Of a stretch of 64,000 bases of DNA, positions 1-10,075 are shown one piece after another (position 1 is the first letter of the stretch; each line of letters begins with the position of its first letter). The position numbers and the translations under genes are program-made. Below the pieces are notes generated by a model. It was not told where the DNA came from. It did not search any database and saw only the letters and a program-made list of their open reading frames with translations. Source of the stretch: Enoplolaimus lenunculus (taxonomy: Eukaryota; Nematoda; Enoplea; Enoplida; Thoracostomopsidae); the NCBI GenBank assembly GCA_030248215.1, contig JASANG010002500.1, positions 1-64,000 of the forward strand, given 5' to 3'.

Positions 1-74
1 TCAACGACCAAGGATTATCTGTTGGCTATTTTTCAACAAAATTTAAATATATATAAACCAAAAATTATAAAAAA

Positions 75-150
75 CTATAAATTCAAAAAATTCATTTCCA
101 GCAGGTACTGTGATTAGCGCTTCAGTTCACAACTAAAGTCATCTGACCTT
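75..150 (+). pseudogene. Decayed duplicate of the start of the first nAChR exon
   Basis: This stretch repeats the acceptor and first codons of the exon at 309. Both copies share aaattcaaaa, cattt[ct][ct]agcag, ctgtgatta, gttcacaac and aaagtc in the same order, about 208 bases apart. In this copy the frame meets a TAA shortly after the acceptor and similarity fades after about 60 bases, so it cannot serve as an exon. It looks like a local tandem duplication. The stretch between 151 and 275 shows nothing recognisable. Confidence 0.7.
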
Positions 151-308
151 CCATACCCTAGGCAAGGTTCAGGTAAAAGTTCCCTTCTCTTTCTTATTTT
201 CGTTAGCCTATTTTACGCCTGAACTTGTAAGAAATCGTTGGTTCCAACGTTTCAGCAAAAGTTGAAATCGAGTAAACGATAAATTCAAAATGTGATCATT
301 TCTAGCAG

Positions 309-3300
309 TGGCTGTGATTAACGTTCCGGTTCACAACGAAAGTCGTTTGATTCGTGATTTAATGATGAACTATAACGTGCTCGCACGACCGGTACTGGAT
401 CCGGCTAAAAGTTTAGATGTCACCTTAGGAATAGTGTTGCAACAACTCATTGATGTGGTACGTTTTGGATTCTTACAACATTCTAGAATATATTAACCCT
501 TTCTCACACGAATATTTTCTATTTCCGCTGAGATCTACTTTTATGCTAGGATTCGAACTCCAGTGACTGGAGTGGGAGGCGTATACCATCACCACTCAGC
601 TATAGGAGCTTGACGCTCGATCCCGAGGGGGCTCTCACGTCTTCTGCTGATTTAGTACTATGCATACGTGTTGCAATTGTTAAACACAATGCGAAATATA
701 CTATTTAGCGAATATACACTGCGCTGAGTTGTCTACAGGCAACTCAATGTGAGAAGGTGTTAACGCAGTGATCTAACAAATCAGGTCAAAAATTTAGGAT
801 GATTTCCACGTTTTAGAAAAACCGTTTTATTTTGATGAAAATATAGTGTTTTGGCGAATTCTAATAGCATTTGTTTAATTGCGTTTTGTTGCACAAGCGA
901 TGCATTTTTGGGGTTTTCCGCTTAATACAAAAAAAGTTTTGTTTGATGGTGCATGAAATGCAAAAAGCGTTTGATATTAACGTTTTATTTTTGATGCGTC
1001 ACGAAAAAGCATTGTTTAGGTTTATATTTTCTTGATATCACGTATTTTGCTCTAAACAAACATAATACGTTCGTTACCGGCTACCTTTCTGCGGTATGCA
1101 TCGATTGTTAACTTAAAGCTAGAAAATTTTTGTTTTGTCGACCATAACAACCTGATTGGAATTGGTGGATACGGTTTGATATGAGTTTTTTTACCCGAAC
1201 CGATGCTTGGCGCAAAAGCCTGCTTGAGAGATGTTTTGACGAAGTCGCAAAAGTTGAGTTTCAGATCACATCGTTGTCGTAGTTCCGAAACGACTTAATG
1301 GTGTTATACAGTTTTTAGGATGAAAAGAACGAAAAGATTGAAACTAACATATGGATCAAACTGGTAAATGCAGGGCTTTTTTATATTGTGCATTTAGCTC
1401 GCAAATAAATAAATAAATAAATAAATATATATATATGTATATATATGTATAATTTATATATATATATATTTATATATAGGCACGCGGGAACATGGGTGTG
1501 TGATGTCCGTCGACATATATACCTAAAGTAATACGTGGGTGACACCGATGTTTAAAACCCACCGAAAGTAAATTTTTATTTCACCCTCCTCTGTTTCTAT
1601 TTTGATCACTCGGCCCGCACACATCAGATTCCTTCCCGGAAAGTACCAAATGACAACGTTGATTGTCCCTTGTTTTGAAAGCTGCTTCGCCAATGCTGAA
1701 TATTGTATCAACCTTTTTTGATTAGAAGTATAAGTTTTGACGTGCAATCAATTGATTAGCAAATCAAATATGTCACTATTCAAATTATATTATTTTTCTA
1801 TAGTAAACGTTTTAAGCCGTTTCAGATGTGGAACGATAGCTTGCTTGTATGGGATCCAGCCGACTATGGGGGAATAACCGAACTGCGACTGCCACCGGAA
1901 ATGGTTTGGAAGCCTGACGTTCTGCTGTATAACAGGTATCGGAATTTGTGGATATAGTAGATATTTACTGAAAAACTTTTAAATGATGGGAATAAAAAAA
2001 ATTAATCATATTAAATTTTATTGTTGCTGGCCCATGTTACTTTAAGACGCGTCCAGGTCTCTGGTGGGTCTATAAAAGACACGTTTGGATTCTAAATTAC
2101 ATGTTTTTGTTTAGGCTTTTAGGCTTAGGCTTACGGTTAGGAATACGCTTAATCTACCGTTACGCCCTTCAAAGTATTACATTGGCAGCTATTTATTAAA
2201 AGTATTTGTACACAAAACAACCTGAACACTTGCGCGTGTTGATTGACATTAATATATATTGTTGAATCTTTAATTCAGGCAAGTTGAAAGTTTGAAATAT
2301 CGGCGTTCATTGATTACAGGCTTGACGTAATACATCGTAATACATTTTCCTACGCAGGTTTAGGATTTGTGCAAGATTACGGTTGTCTTTATGCTTTAGG
2401 TTTCGAAATGTTGCTAAGAGTAAGCCGAAGTTGTTTCAATACGCACTACACTTTTTAACCAACCGCACGCCGAAGAAGTTTGAAGTTCAAAATGAATGTT
2501 TTCCGATTAAAATTAATCTTTGGTTTCGTTGCGGTTTTAGCGTGGACCGAGGCTTTTACACATTTTATCAACCAAAGATAACACTTGATCACACTGGAAG
2601 CATACTATGGGTACCGCCTGGTACGCACCTTCACTGACTGGTTTGGTTACTAGAAATGTTACATTGTCAATTTTGTATTTTCGTCTTATGAATCGTTATC
2701 ATCTAAGATTTGCTTAAGATTTAAATACACTTTGTTTCGTGAGAGAATTCCTGTTTAAGACTAAATCGCAATGTCAAACACTTTTTGCGTTTCAAACAAT
2801 ATCCATCAAAACGCACTTTTGTAAGTTGAGAAACTCTAAAATGAATCGCTTATGCAGCGAAATGTTTTAAACGCGTTTTAGCGTTTACACTTAACGCTAT
2901 TTTGACATTAATATTAAAGCTTAAAACGCGAAAAGCATTTGTCATTTTTGTCATTATTTCTACAGTAACGGATTATAAAGTTCGACTGTAGGCGATTTAA
3001 AGATTAAATTAAAAAAACTTGCGTTTCAGGTGCGAAAATTTGTAATTTGATTCTTAAACCTCCATGTTTTGTTAACCACACCACTTGCCCCAATTTCGGA
3101 GCCATGACCTTCCAAACGTCGAATGATACTGTTTGCGTTATTGCCATATCTTTAACATATATGACAAGCAAACACACCTCGATTTTTAGCTGCTCCATTA
3201 GCATCGCAACACTTTCAGGGGAACACGTATCCCACACCCCTGCATCCAGTACTGCACCCGCCGATTGCTTACTATATGTCCGCTGCAATAATTCTGGCAT

Positions 3301-3545
3301 ACCTCCAGCGTTGTTTTTGTTGACTTTAAACTTCATCTGTTTTTGTTTTCTGTTTTAATTTTAATTATTATTTTAAGGTATTGTCAAAACTGCGTGCAAT
3401 ATCGACATCGTTTGGTTTCCGTTTGATTCACAAGAGTGCGATTTAAAATTCGGCTGTTGGACATATGGAGGAACGTTTGTGGTTCTAAAAAATGGCCCGA
3501 TCGACTTAGATACGTACATTGAAAACGGCGAATGGACTTTGTTAG
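309..3545 (+). CDS. CHRNA7-like: nAChR ligand-binding domain exons
   Basis: These five exons encode the extracellular domain. The first holds the N-terminal helix ([17 protein letters not shown]) and ends LQQLIDV. The 45-base exon reads [15 protein letters not shown] and carries the loop D tryptophan. The 110-base exon carries loop [12 protein letters not shown]. The 80-base exon ends WVPPG. The 168-base exon has the complete Cys-loop and the loop B stretch FGCWTYGG. All aromatic box positions I can check are present (Trp in loops A, B and D), so acetylcholine binding looks intact. Introns between them are roughly 0.4-0.9 kb and hold repeats rather than further coding sequence. Confidence 0.94.
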
Positions 3546-6500
3546 GTATTCTGTACTTGTCAATCTAGTTTGCTAAAGAGTAAACGTGGCGACCCGTAGG
3601 CCAATCGGGTCCATGGGGCTCAGCCATAATATCTCCTCTTATAAATATTGTCCCGCCTCCAGATAAAAGTTTCGAACTCGCTTGTGTAAGTCTTCGAAAC
3701 TCTTGTAAGCTTCTTCAATGCAAATTCCAATTTTAGTTCATTAATCAACTCAGAGAGAATTAGTTATTTCTAGTGGTTTCGAGTTAATAACACTAAATAT
3801 TAACTCACTCTGAGTTATATGTAATTCCAGGTGAGTTGTTTAATTATTTCAGCATGAGTTGAATAAACTCAGAATTCTTAGCTCTGAAAATCCAACTCCT
3901 GACATAGGTCTTTCTGAACTCTGAATTTCGAATTGATTCTTCTCATTTTGCGTTAATTAAACCTTGCAGCGAGTTAACGTTGCTGTTATTGACCCAGAAA
4001 TGACCAGAAACAACTATTTTGAGTTGACTAATCTATGCACTGGAATTTACAGTGTTATATATAACGAATATTTTGGTGAAATATAAACCCATGTCTCTTC
4101 TGTGTTATTAATAATCGCACTACATGGATATATTTATAGGAGTCTCAGGCAAAAGTAGACAGCTGAGTTACGACTGTTGCGAAGGACTGTACTACGACGT
4201 TACGTTCACTGTAAAACTGCGGCGGCGAACGCTGTATTATGGCTTCAATCTGTTAATTCCGTGCGTTCTTATCACTCTGATGGCGTTGCTTGATTTTATA
4301 CTGCCGCCGGATTCGGGCGAAAAGTTGACACTTGGTATGAAACTTTAAATATTATGATTGGCCGATTCAAGTCTCTCACTCAAATTAGTTACGATTTTTT
4401 GGGGGTATATAATTTGAAAGTCCAAATTTTATGATAATTCCAAAACGAGCGTCTTTAAATATACCATTCATCAAAGAATCAGTGATCTGCAATCCATAGA
4501 ATGGAACGAACTTGGAGAATGACAGTGAGAATAAGACCTGGATGGCAAAAAAAGCACGAATGAGCAACAGAATAATGTTTATCTTCTCGCTCGCTTCGCG
4601 TACGAGGTTTCGCTCAAAGATTTATTTCTGTAAAGTTTTGGAGAAAAATTGGTGAAATCGCTTCAAGACAGGAACTAAAATAGTGCTACGTTTTGAAGCT
4701 ATTTTCGTCGTTGTACTACAAAATTCATCTTTGATATATCAAAAACTTTAACACTAAGCTCTGTCATTATAAGTGGATATTATTCGCTGGAGTATTTTAA
4801 CTCCGGATGCACCATAGTGCTTTGTATTCTAAAAACGCTGGGTGCAAAATATTCAATGTTATAAATGCTGTCTTTTTTCGCGAAGACTTATCTTTACTTT
4901 TATCACAAGGTATGAAAGGAATTGATTCAGGCATGCAGTTGGGGTGCAAATCATTAAGGAAAAAATTGTGGAGCGTTTGTTTAGAGTAGGGCTCGTATTG
5001 ACAGATGTGTATAGAACATATCACCAGATAGCAATAGGTTTTAAAATGAACGAACTAACAGCAGTTACAAATGTCGGCCAATGTAAAGAACCGGAACAGC
5101 ATTATAAACATGTTCCTAAGTCTAAGCCTATGCCTAAACCTAAGCTTAAGAATGGGCATATTCCTAAGCCTAAGTCTAAGCCTAAGCCTAAACAAAGCAA
5201 AAAAATTGGTCTAAAGCTTAAGCTTACTCTACTGCAGTCCCACAGAAAAACGTTCCGACCCTGATCTTTACATGAGCCCAAAAGTCATACGTGGTCACAA
5301 GTAGGAACGCTCAAATTGCAAATAATGTACCAAATTTTCTGCTTCTCGATTAGTTGGTTCGAAATTTATAGGTACTATTACCAACTGTTGATAGGTAGGT
5401 ACTACACACATTGGTGAATACTGGTTTAGGTTCACAAATTTAGTACTTTGTAAACAGATAAGATATAAAAGCTAAATTTTTCTACGAAAAACTGTCGATT
5501 TGAACGATTTTCAGGCATCACTGTATTTATGTGTCTGTGCGTTTTTCTGTTGATGGTCGCCGAAAGCATGCCACCAACATCGGACGCTTTGCCGCTGATT
5601 GGTAAGTTCCAAAAGAACTAACATTACAATGACTTATATATTGCGAATATAGTCTGTTATAGTTAATCCACGGAGGGATCAGCATCCCAAGTAAAATTTT
5701 AAGCTTTTATATTAGCTTTGGCATCGCTTATCTATATTGAAAGATTTTAATATGCTCCAGTCAAGTTTTACACCTAACTTAATGAGGCCTGTTTTTGTAG
5801 TTGAATATGAATTGTGATCAGTATTGCGTTTTTTCGATTACGGGGTGCAATAACTTTACAATCATATAACACCATAGGCACTTTGAAATAGTTCAGAAAA
5901 ACTCGATCAAGTTATATTTCGTCAAATTTTCTTTATCCAGAACCAACTAACTTGTGAAACTTCGACCTTATTCTCGGGCGTCCGCACGGGGAGGCATTGG
6001 TGGGCGTGTCCCGAGTCAAATTAGGCTGGTGCCCCCCAAGTTGACTCGGTCTAAAAGTAAACAATCTTGAGCTGAGATTGTATGGGGCCTCAAAATTATT
6101 CGGTTCCCCCACAAATCATAATTTTCTATGGACGCCCCTGACCGTATTGTCAAACTTCGTGGCCGGTTTTGAAATAACCGAACTAAATTTTAAAGTTTGA
6201 ACTTGTGGATCCCATAATTCAAATATGCTAATAATATCTGCGTCGGTTTATTCGGATAGTTAATTAAACACTAGTTTCAACACTCAGACGAAAACAGATT
6301 AACACGAATATTTAAGTATAAAAGTTAAAATATGTCTTATTTTTCTCTCTAAACAACTGAAGAGATGTGAAACTGTTCAGCAGCGGATATTCAGAAATTT
6401 ATCCCAAAATATTTGTGATCTTGGGCGGAAATTTTATAATTTTTATTTTAAATTAGTTGAAAAAATAAATGCTTATGAAGCTATTTAGGCAAATAATTGT

Positions 6501-9500
6501 AAGCAAACAAATCACGACATTTTTTGTAATTCTGCAACAGAAACAATGACGGAAACGATCTCGAAATTTTTCGGAACCGGACATCCGGTTTCAAGCAATT
6601 AAAATACATGAATTAAATAATTAAAATAGTTGAACTGAATTTTTGTTATTTTTTATTCAGGTGTCTATTTCTCAACAATTATGATCATCGTATCGTTGTC
6701 GCAAGTGTTTACTGTGTTGTGTCTGAATTTTCACCATCGAAATGCAGAGTTTCAAGAAATGCCAGTTATCGTAAAACATTTTTGTTTTATTTTTAAAAAG
6801 AACACAGCGAACCTTGTGGTCTGTTTCTCAGAATGCTAGCAAATGGTCGGCGAGAGAGTAATCCCCAGTCCAGCATCAAAGCGCATGTACTTCAATTTTA
6901 TGTTCATAAGAACTAAAACTTTAGGGATTTTTACTTTCGCAGTATATAATTAACACAAGACGCTAGAGCTTCCTCTGGTTTCAGCATCAAAGTTCATACA
7001 CTTCCGAGTACTGACGGGAAATGCCCCGTCATCCCAAAGTCCGATGTTAGCAACCTGGATTGAAATTTAAATTTCAAATAAAACATAAAGTACTCATGTG
7101 AGCAAGAGAGTAAATCCATGAATGTTTGATGTGTTGTCGTTAAAAGTCGTGGTTAATTATACAGGGTGCATGAAAGAAGAAAATGCAACTCTAAAGCTTC
7201 CGCATGGTACGAAATGTACTACCGGGTGTTGCGTTTTTGGTCTATCCCCCTTATTTGAGGGGTTGCCTGTCATATGCAATTACCCTAAATTCAACTATAA
7301 CCGGAGCATTTATGACGCCGGATACGTAAAGTGCCACGGTTCGCATCGCACTGATTGTACAACCCTCTAAATAAGGAGGGAATGCCAAAAATAGAACGTG
7401 TGCTGGGTACATTGTTCACACATGTATAAAGAGTCATTATTGACTTTTGATATCAATTTATATGCGTTGTATTAAATTATGTCTAGTTTTTGTTGCAGAT
7501 TCAAAAAATTTTCCTCGATTGGTTACCGATGGTGCTATGTATGCGTCGGCCAGAAGTAATATTTGGCAAGACTGAAAACGGATATCATGTACTGACTGAG
7601 TCCGTTAAAGACCATTATGCATCAGGTAAGAATGTGATTTTAGTTAGAATTATTATTGAGTACTCTAAAATATATATCTGAGTTCTAAACAACGGCAGAA
7701 GCAGTTTAACCAGCAGGCTCAGAGGACTACCATAGAGTAGGTTTAGGTTTAAATAAGTTTTTCCTTCGACTCAGGGCTAGTTTTAGACTTATCCTTGCGC
7801 GAACGCTTAGGCTTGGACTTAGTTTTAACCTCATCTTTAAGGTCACGTTTAAGCTTAGAGATTTGGCTAAATTACATATATATGCAATTTGAATCTGCAA
7901 ACATACAGCAAACTTAGATTTTAGTGTAATAAAATGTTCTTATACAGTTTAAATTTCAAACTGGAATTGTAGCTAGCGAGCTATCTGCACTTATAAATTA
8001 CATAGCTATTTAACAGACGCATTTCTGGTCAAAATATAAGTTTTGCACTAATTTTAGCTCGCCAGAAACCTGACTGCATCGACGATAACGTTTTACTTCG
8101 CATTCACCAGTACAACGTCGGGTTAAGGCGTTGTTTTCAACCGGACTTGCCTGAAGAACGTCAATCGGTCAAAATGAACAACTGGAATTATCGCCGAAAC
8201 GTTCAACATTGTTCTTCTCATCATGACGACCGTACATGCGCCCCAGATGATTCATCAAGATCAAATTTAAATTTTTCAACAAATTCAAACTTGTTAACAA
8301 ATTTGAATTTGTCAACAAATTTAAATCATTCAACTAATTCGTTGCGCAGTCATACGAAATCGTGCCGAAATAATACGGCAACTGTGACCGATGAAAAATT
8401 ACCCAATGCAACTTTTGAGCGCGACTCACTTTATAGCAGCAAGCCGAAATTGTGCAAAAAAGTACAACAGCAAACGGCTGATTTGCTCAACGCCATTTCA
8501 AACCTTGAATTGATGATTAGTGGAATTTTACGCGAACTACGATGTATTACCGATAAGATGAATAAAGAAGAGGACGGTAAGGTATGTTTCTCGATCGATA
8601 GTATAACGACGTACACATTAGGACTATAATTGTATGCCCACTAAGCCAAAGCCTGAACCTAAAAATACATTTAATCAAATGGTTAAGAATATACTTTGAA
8701 AAGTTGTATATTAAGTTTACGAGTTTACTTTAATGGAGTTTTTTCGGTTATTATCCCTTCTAGCGTGCACTAAAATGATTCAATTTTAAAATATTTTGCA
8801 TATTTAAGATTCTCAGGATTGCCCTCATCATTTCACACGCAAATTTAAATGTTTGAAAATTTTGATGTCCCGTGGATTGACAACTAAAATTGTGTAATGT
8901 TTTGATGAAAAAATTCGTTTCGGCTCCAACGGCGGCATTTCGAGACCTTAAAAATTGAATTATTCTAATGTTCAAATGTGGTCGTCGAACGATTAGGAGT
9001 AATCATGACAAGCTCAAAAAATATACAAGAAATTTCGAAATCGTGTGATGTCGGGGCGAACACATGCTGAGAGAATAACGGAAAAGACAACTTTTATGAA
9101 ACATTATTTCGTCCAGAAACCAGTTGCGTACCTTACCTAGCTTAATTGACATTTATGGACTCTGATTAGGATTTTGGCACAGTATCCATTAACGGGCACA
9201 GTCTAATCAAAGATGTCGACTTGTATTGATTTGGGGTCAACAATAAGATCACCCTTTCTTGTTACCCCAGCAATGGCGGATCCATGGGGGGCACCCCGAC
9301 CGTGGCCCCCCAACAGCATCTCGACAAAAATTATATAGTGTCAATTGCTGTTCTACGCTGTTTATTTCTCTGTTTTATACACAATAGTATAAACACGCTT
9401 TAAAGTTTCGAACTCACCTTTATTTGTCCCTGGAGTCATTTATGCGCTACAATTAGGGATAATAGACTTTTATGGACTCTAACAAGGGTTTAAAGACTCT

Positions 9501-10075
9501 ACTCGCTTACGGACTCTTATTAGGGATACGGACTCCTATTAATTGGGGCTCAAAATGGGGACCCCCTCTTATTTGGGTCACTACAGTATGGGCCTAAAAT
9601 AAGTTTATTACTGTGAAATTTTGCCCCCATTTTGAGATCCTAGATCCGCCACTGTACCCCAGCGTATTAAAGTGAGTAAGGTACAGTAACGAGGGTGCGT
9701 AAAACACAAAACTGTTAATTTTTAACTTTAAGCTGGCTAGAGAGTTAGATAGATTAACTACAACAGGGAATAGATGCAACGCGCAAATCAAAATATAAAC
9801 CCAGGTTGGATAGAATTTTTGAAATCATTTTAAAATATTTTAAATCGGTCCGTTTGACAAAGTTCAGGTTTAAATTTTTCGTGATAAATTTGAAATTTTT
9901 CAAACGGGTCAATTTGACAAACACTCGAAAATAATAATTTTTACAGCAAGTGGTTCGACAGTGGAAATATGCAGCGATGGTCCTTGATCGTTTATGTTTA
10001 TACGTATTTATAATCGCTCTTGGACTGGCAACATGCGGCATTATATTTTCTGCTGAAAAAATTGCTGTTTACTAA
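309..10075 (+). CDS. CHRNA7-like: Nicotinic acetylcholine receptor alpha subunit, alpha7-like (5' partial)
   Basis: Ligand-gated cation channel subunit of the Cys-loop family, acting in the plasma membrane. Exons: 309-457, 1319-1363, 1826-1935, 2541-2620, 3378-3545, 4140-4334, 5515-5601, 6661-6770, 7499-7625, 8058-8581, 9947-10075 (stop TAA). Phases agree throughout and give 573 codons after the missing signal-peptide exon. The first exon shown could begin at 306 or 309, since both AGs lie in the same phase. Visible hallmarks are the 15-residue Cys-loop (C-N-I-D ... D-S-Q-E-C), the vicinal cysteines YDCC that define an alpha subunit, GEK before TM2 (cation selectivity), and four membrane segments. 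The seven exons after the first match vertebrate CHRNA7 in length. Family certain; alpha7 grouping is inferred from similarity and gene structure. Confidence 0.95.
493..764 (-). mobile_element. MITE carrying a tRNA-Gly-like sequence, copy 1
   Basis: The ends are inverted repeats: TTAACCCTTTCTCACA at the left and TGTGAGAAGGTGTTAA at the right. On the minus strand at 609-545 lies a tRNA-like block: GCTCCTATAGCTGAGTGG (A box region), GCCTCCCAC (an anticodon loop resembling tRNA-Gly CCC) and GAGTTCGAATCC (B box). The acceptor ends do not pair well, so a working tRNA is unlikely. A second copy at 14958 keeps the same order on the other strand. It lies in the first nAChR intron, about 35 bases after the donor. 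Confidence 0.7.
4140..6770 (+). CDS. CHRNA7-like: nAChR loop C and TM1-TM3 channel exons
   Basis: Three exons of 195, 87 and 110 bases. The first has loop C ([12 protein letters not shown]), the RRRTLYYG pre-TM1 motif, TM1 and the start of TM2 up to GEKLTLG. The second completes TM2 ([17 protein letters not shown]) and the TM2-TM3 linker [10 protein letters not shown]. The third is TM3 ([20 protein letters not shown]) followed by NFHHR. Oddities: counting from the lysine at 0', the 9' gate is methionine, and 10' and 12' are cysteines; TM1 ends LLDFIL, with an aspartate where vertebrate alpha7 has valine. The residues 2' Thr and 20' Glu are conventional. Confidence 0.94.
5078..5279. mobile_element. 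TTAGGC-family MITE, nAChR intron copy
   Basis: The termini are imperfect inverted repeats: GGCCAATGTAAAGAACCGGA at the left and CCGACCCTGATCTTTACATG near the right. The interior is built from CCTAAG/CCTAAACC hexamers, i.e. TTAGGC on the other strand, with stretches such as cctaagcctaagtctaagcc. The same ends and interior recur at 34519-34697 and 42091-42276. It contains no gene, and open frames across it follow from the simple repeat. Confidence 0.65.
5976..6138. mobile_element. Short inverted-repeat element with GGGCGTCC ends
   Basis: It begins GGGCGTCCGCACGGGG and ends ATGGACGCCCCTGAC, so the outer eight or nine bases are inverted repeats. The interior (cattggtgggcgtgtcccga; gtgccccccaagttgactcg) is much richer in GC than the surrounding intron. 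No target-site duplication is clear. It is a non-coding miniature element or a fragment of one. Confidence 0.45.
7165..7370 (+). CDS. Cysteine-rich open segment inside an nAChR intron
   Basis: Following an acceptor-like attatacag, the frame stays open for 68 codons to a TAA at 7368-7370: [53 protein letters not shown], then [15 protein letters not shown]. It contains eight cysteines and a KLPHGTKC spacing like small secreted disulfide-rich proteins. It lies between nAChR exons 6661-6770 and 7499-7625 on the same strand. There is an inverted pair (CCCCCTTATTTGAGGGG; CCCTCTAAATAAGGAGGG) across it, so it could be part of a mobile element. No signal-peptide exon was found. Confidence 0.25.
7499..10075 (+). 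CDS. CHRNA7-like: nAChR cytoplasmic loop and TM4 exons
   Basis: The exon at 7499-7625 begins the TM3-TM4 loop ([19 protein letters not shown]), as in alpha7. The 524-base exon at 8058-8581 is the variable loop. It contains a low-complexity stretch of Asn, Ser, Thr and Leu with repeated TNLN/LSTN units, then the conserved pre-TM4 helix ([18 protein letters not shown]). It ends GGT AAG before the donor gtatgt. The last exon begins [19 protein letters not shown] and contains TM4, ending EKIAVY and TAA at 10073-10075. A polyadenylation signal AATAAA occurs at 11038, rather far away, and is only a candidate. Confidence 0.92.
9271..9654. mobile_element. hAT-type MITE with perfect 8-bp target duplication
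   Basis: The ends are CAATGGCGGATCCATGG and, inverted, CAGTGGCGGATCTAGG. Immediately outside, TACCCCAG occurs at 9263-9270 and again at 9655-9662. An exact 8-base duplication and CA(G/A)TGG-type ends are typical of hAT transposons. No transposase is present, so it is non-autonomous. The interior holds part of another MITE (about 9390-9588) ending CCCCCTCTTATTTGGGTCAC, the same family as 35353-35715. It lies in the last nAChR intron. Confidence 0.75.
9390..9588. mobile_element. CTGTAGTGACCC-family MITE, 5'-truncated, inside the hAT element
   Basis: It shares cctggagtcatttatgcgct, acaattagggataat, ggactcctatt and the right end CCCTCTTATTTGGGTCACTA with the fuller copies at 35353-35715 and 53608-54052. 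The left terminal repeat is absent here. Its position inside the hAT-like element shows nesting of two non-autonomous families. Confidence 0.65.

Larger units (their letters stand above)
458..9946. other. Intronic sequence of the nAChR gene: contents
   Basis: The intron at 458-1318 holds the tRNA-bearing MITE and then AT-rich unrecognised DNA. That at 1364-1825 has a TA-rich microsatellite (about 1405-1478) and a short minus-strand open frame (1523-1747) that I cannot assign. The intron at 3546-4139 has many AACTCA/TGAGTT motifs in both orientations between about 3735 and 4030, suggesting an eroded palindromic element. The intron at 4335-5514 carries a TTAGGC-family MITE. That at 5602-6660 carries a GGGCGTCC element. 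The intron at 6771-7498 contains a cysteine-rich open frame (7165-7370). TTAGGC-like runs occur at 7728-7860 and 8640-8690. The intron at 8582-9946 contains an hAT element. Confidence 0.6.

Noticed and set aside
1523-1747. Minus-strand open frame of 74 codons
   Set aside because: It looks somewhat protein-like but has no recognisable family, no flanking splice logic with other exons, and lies in an nAChR intron.
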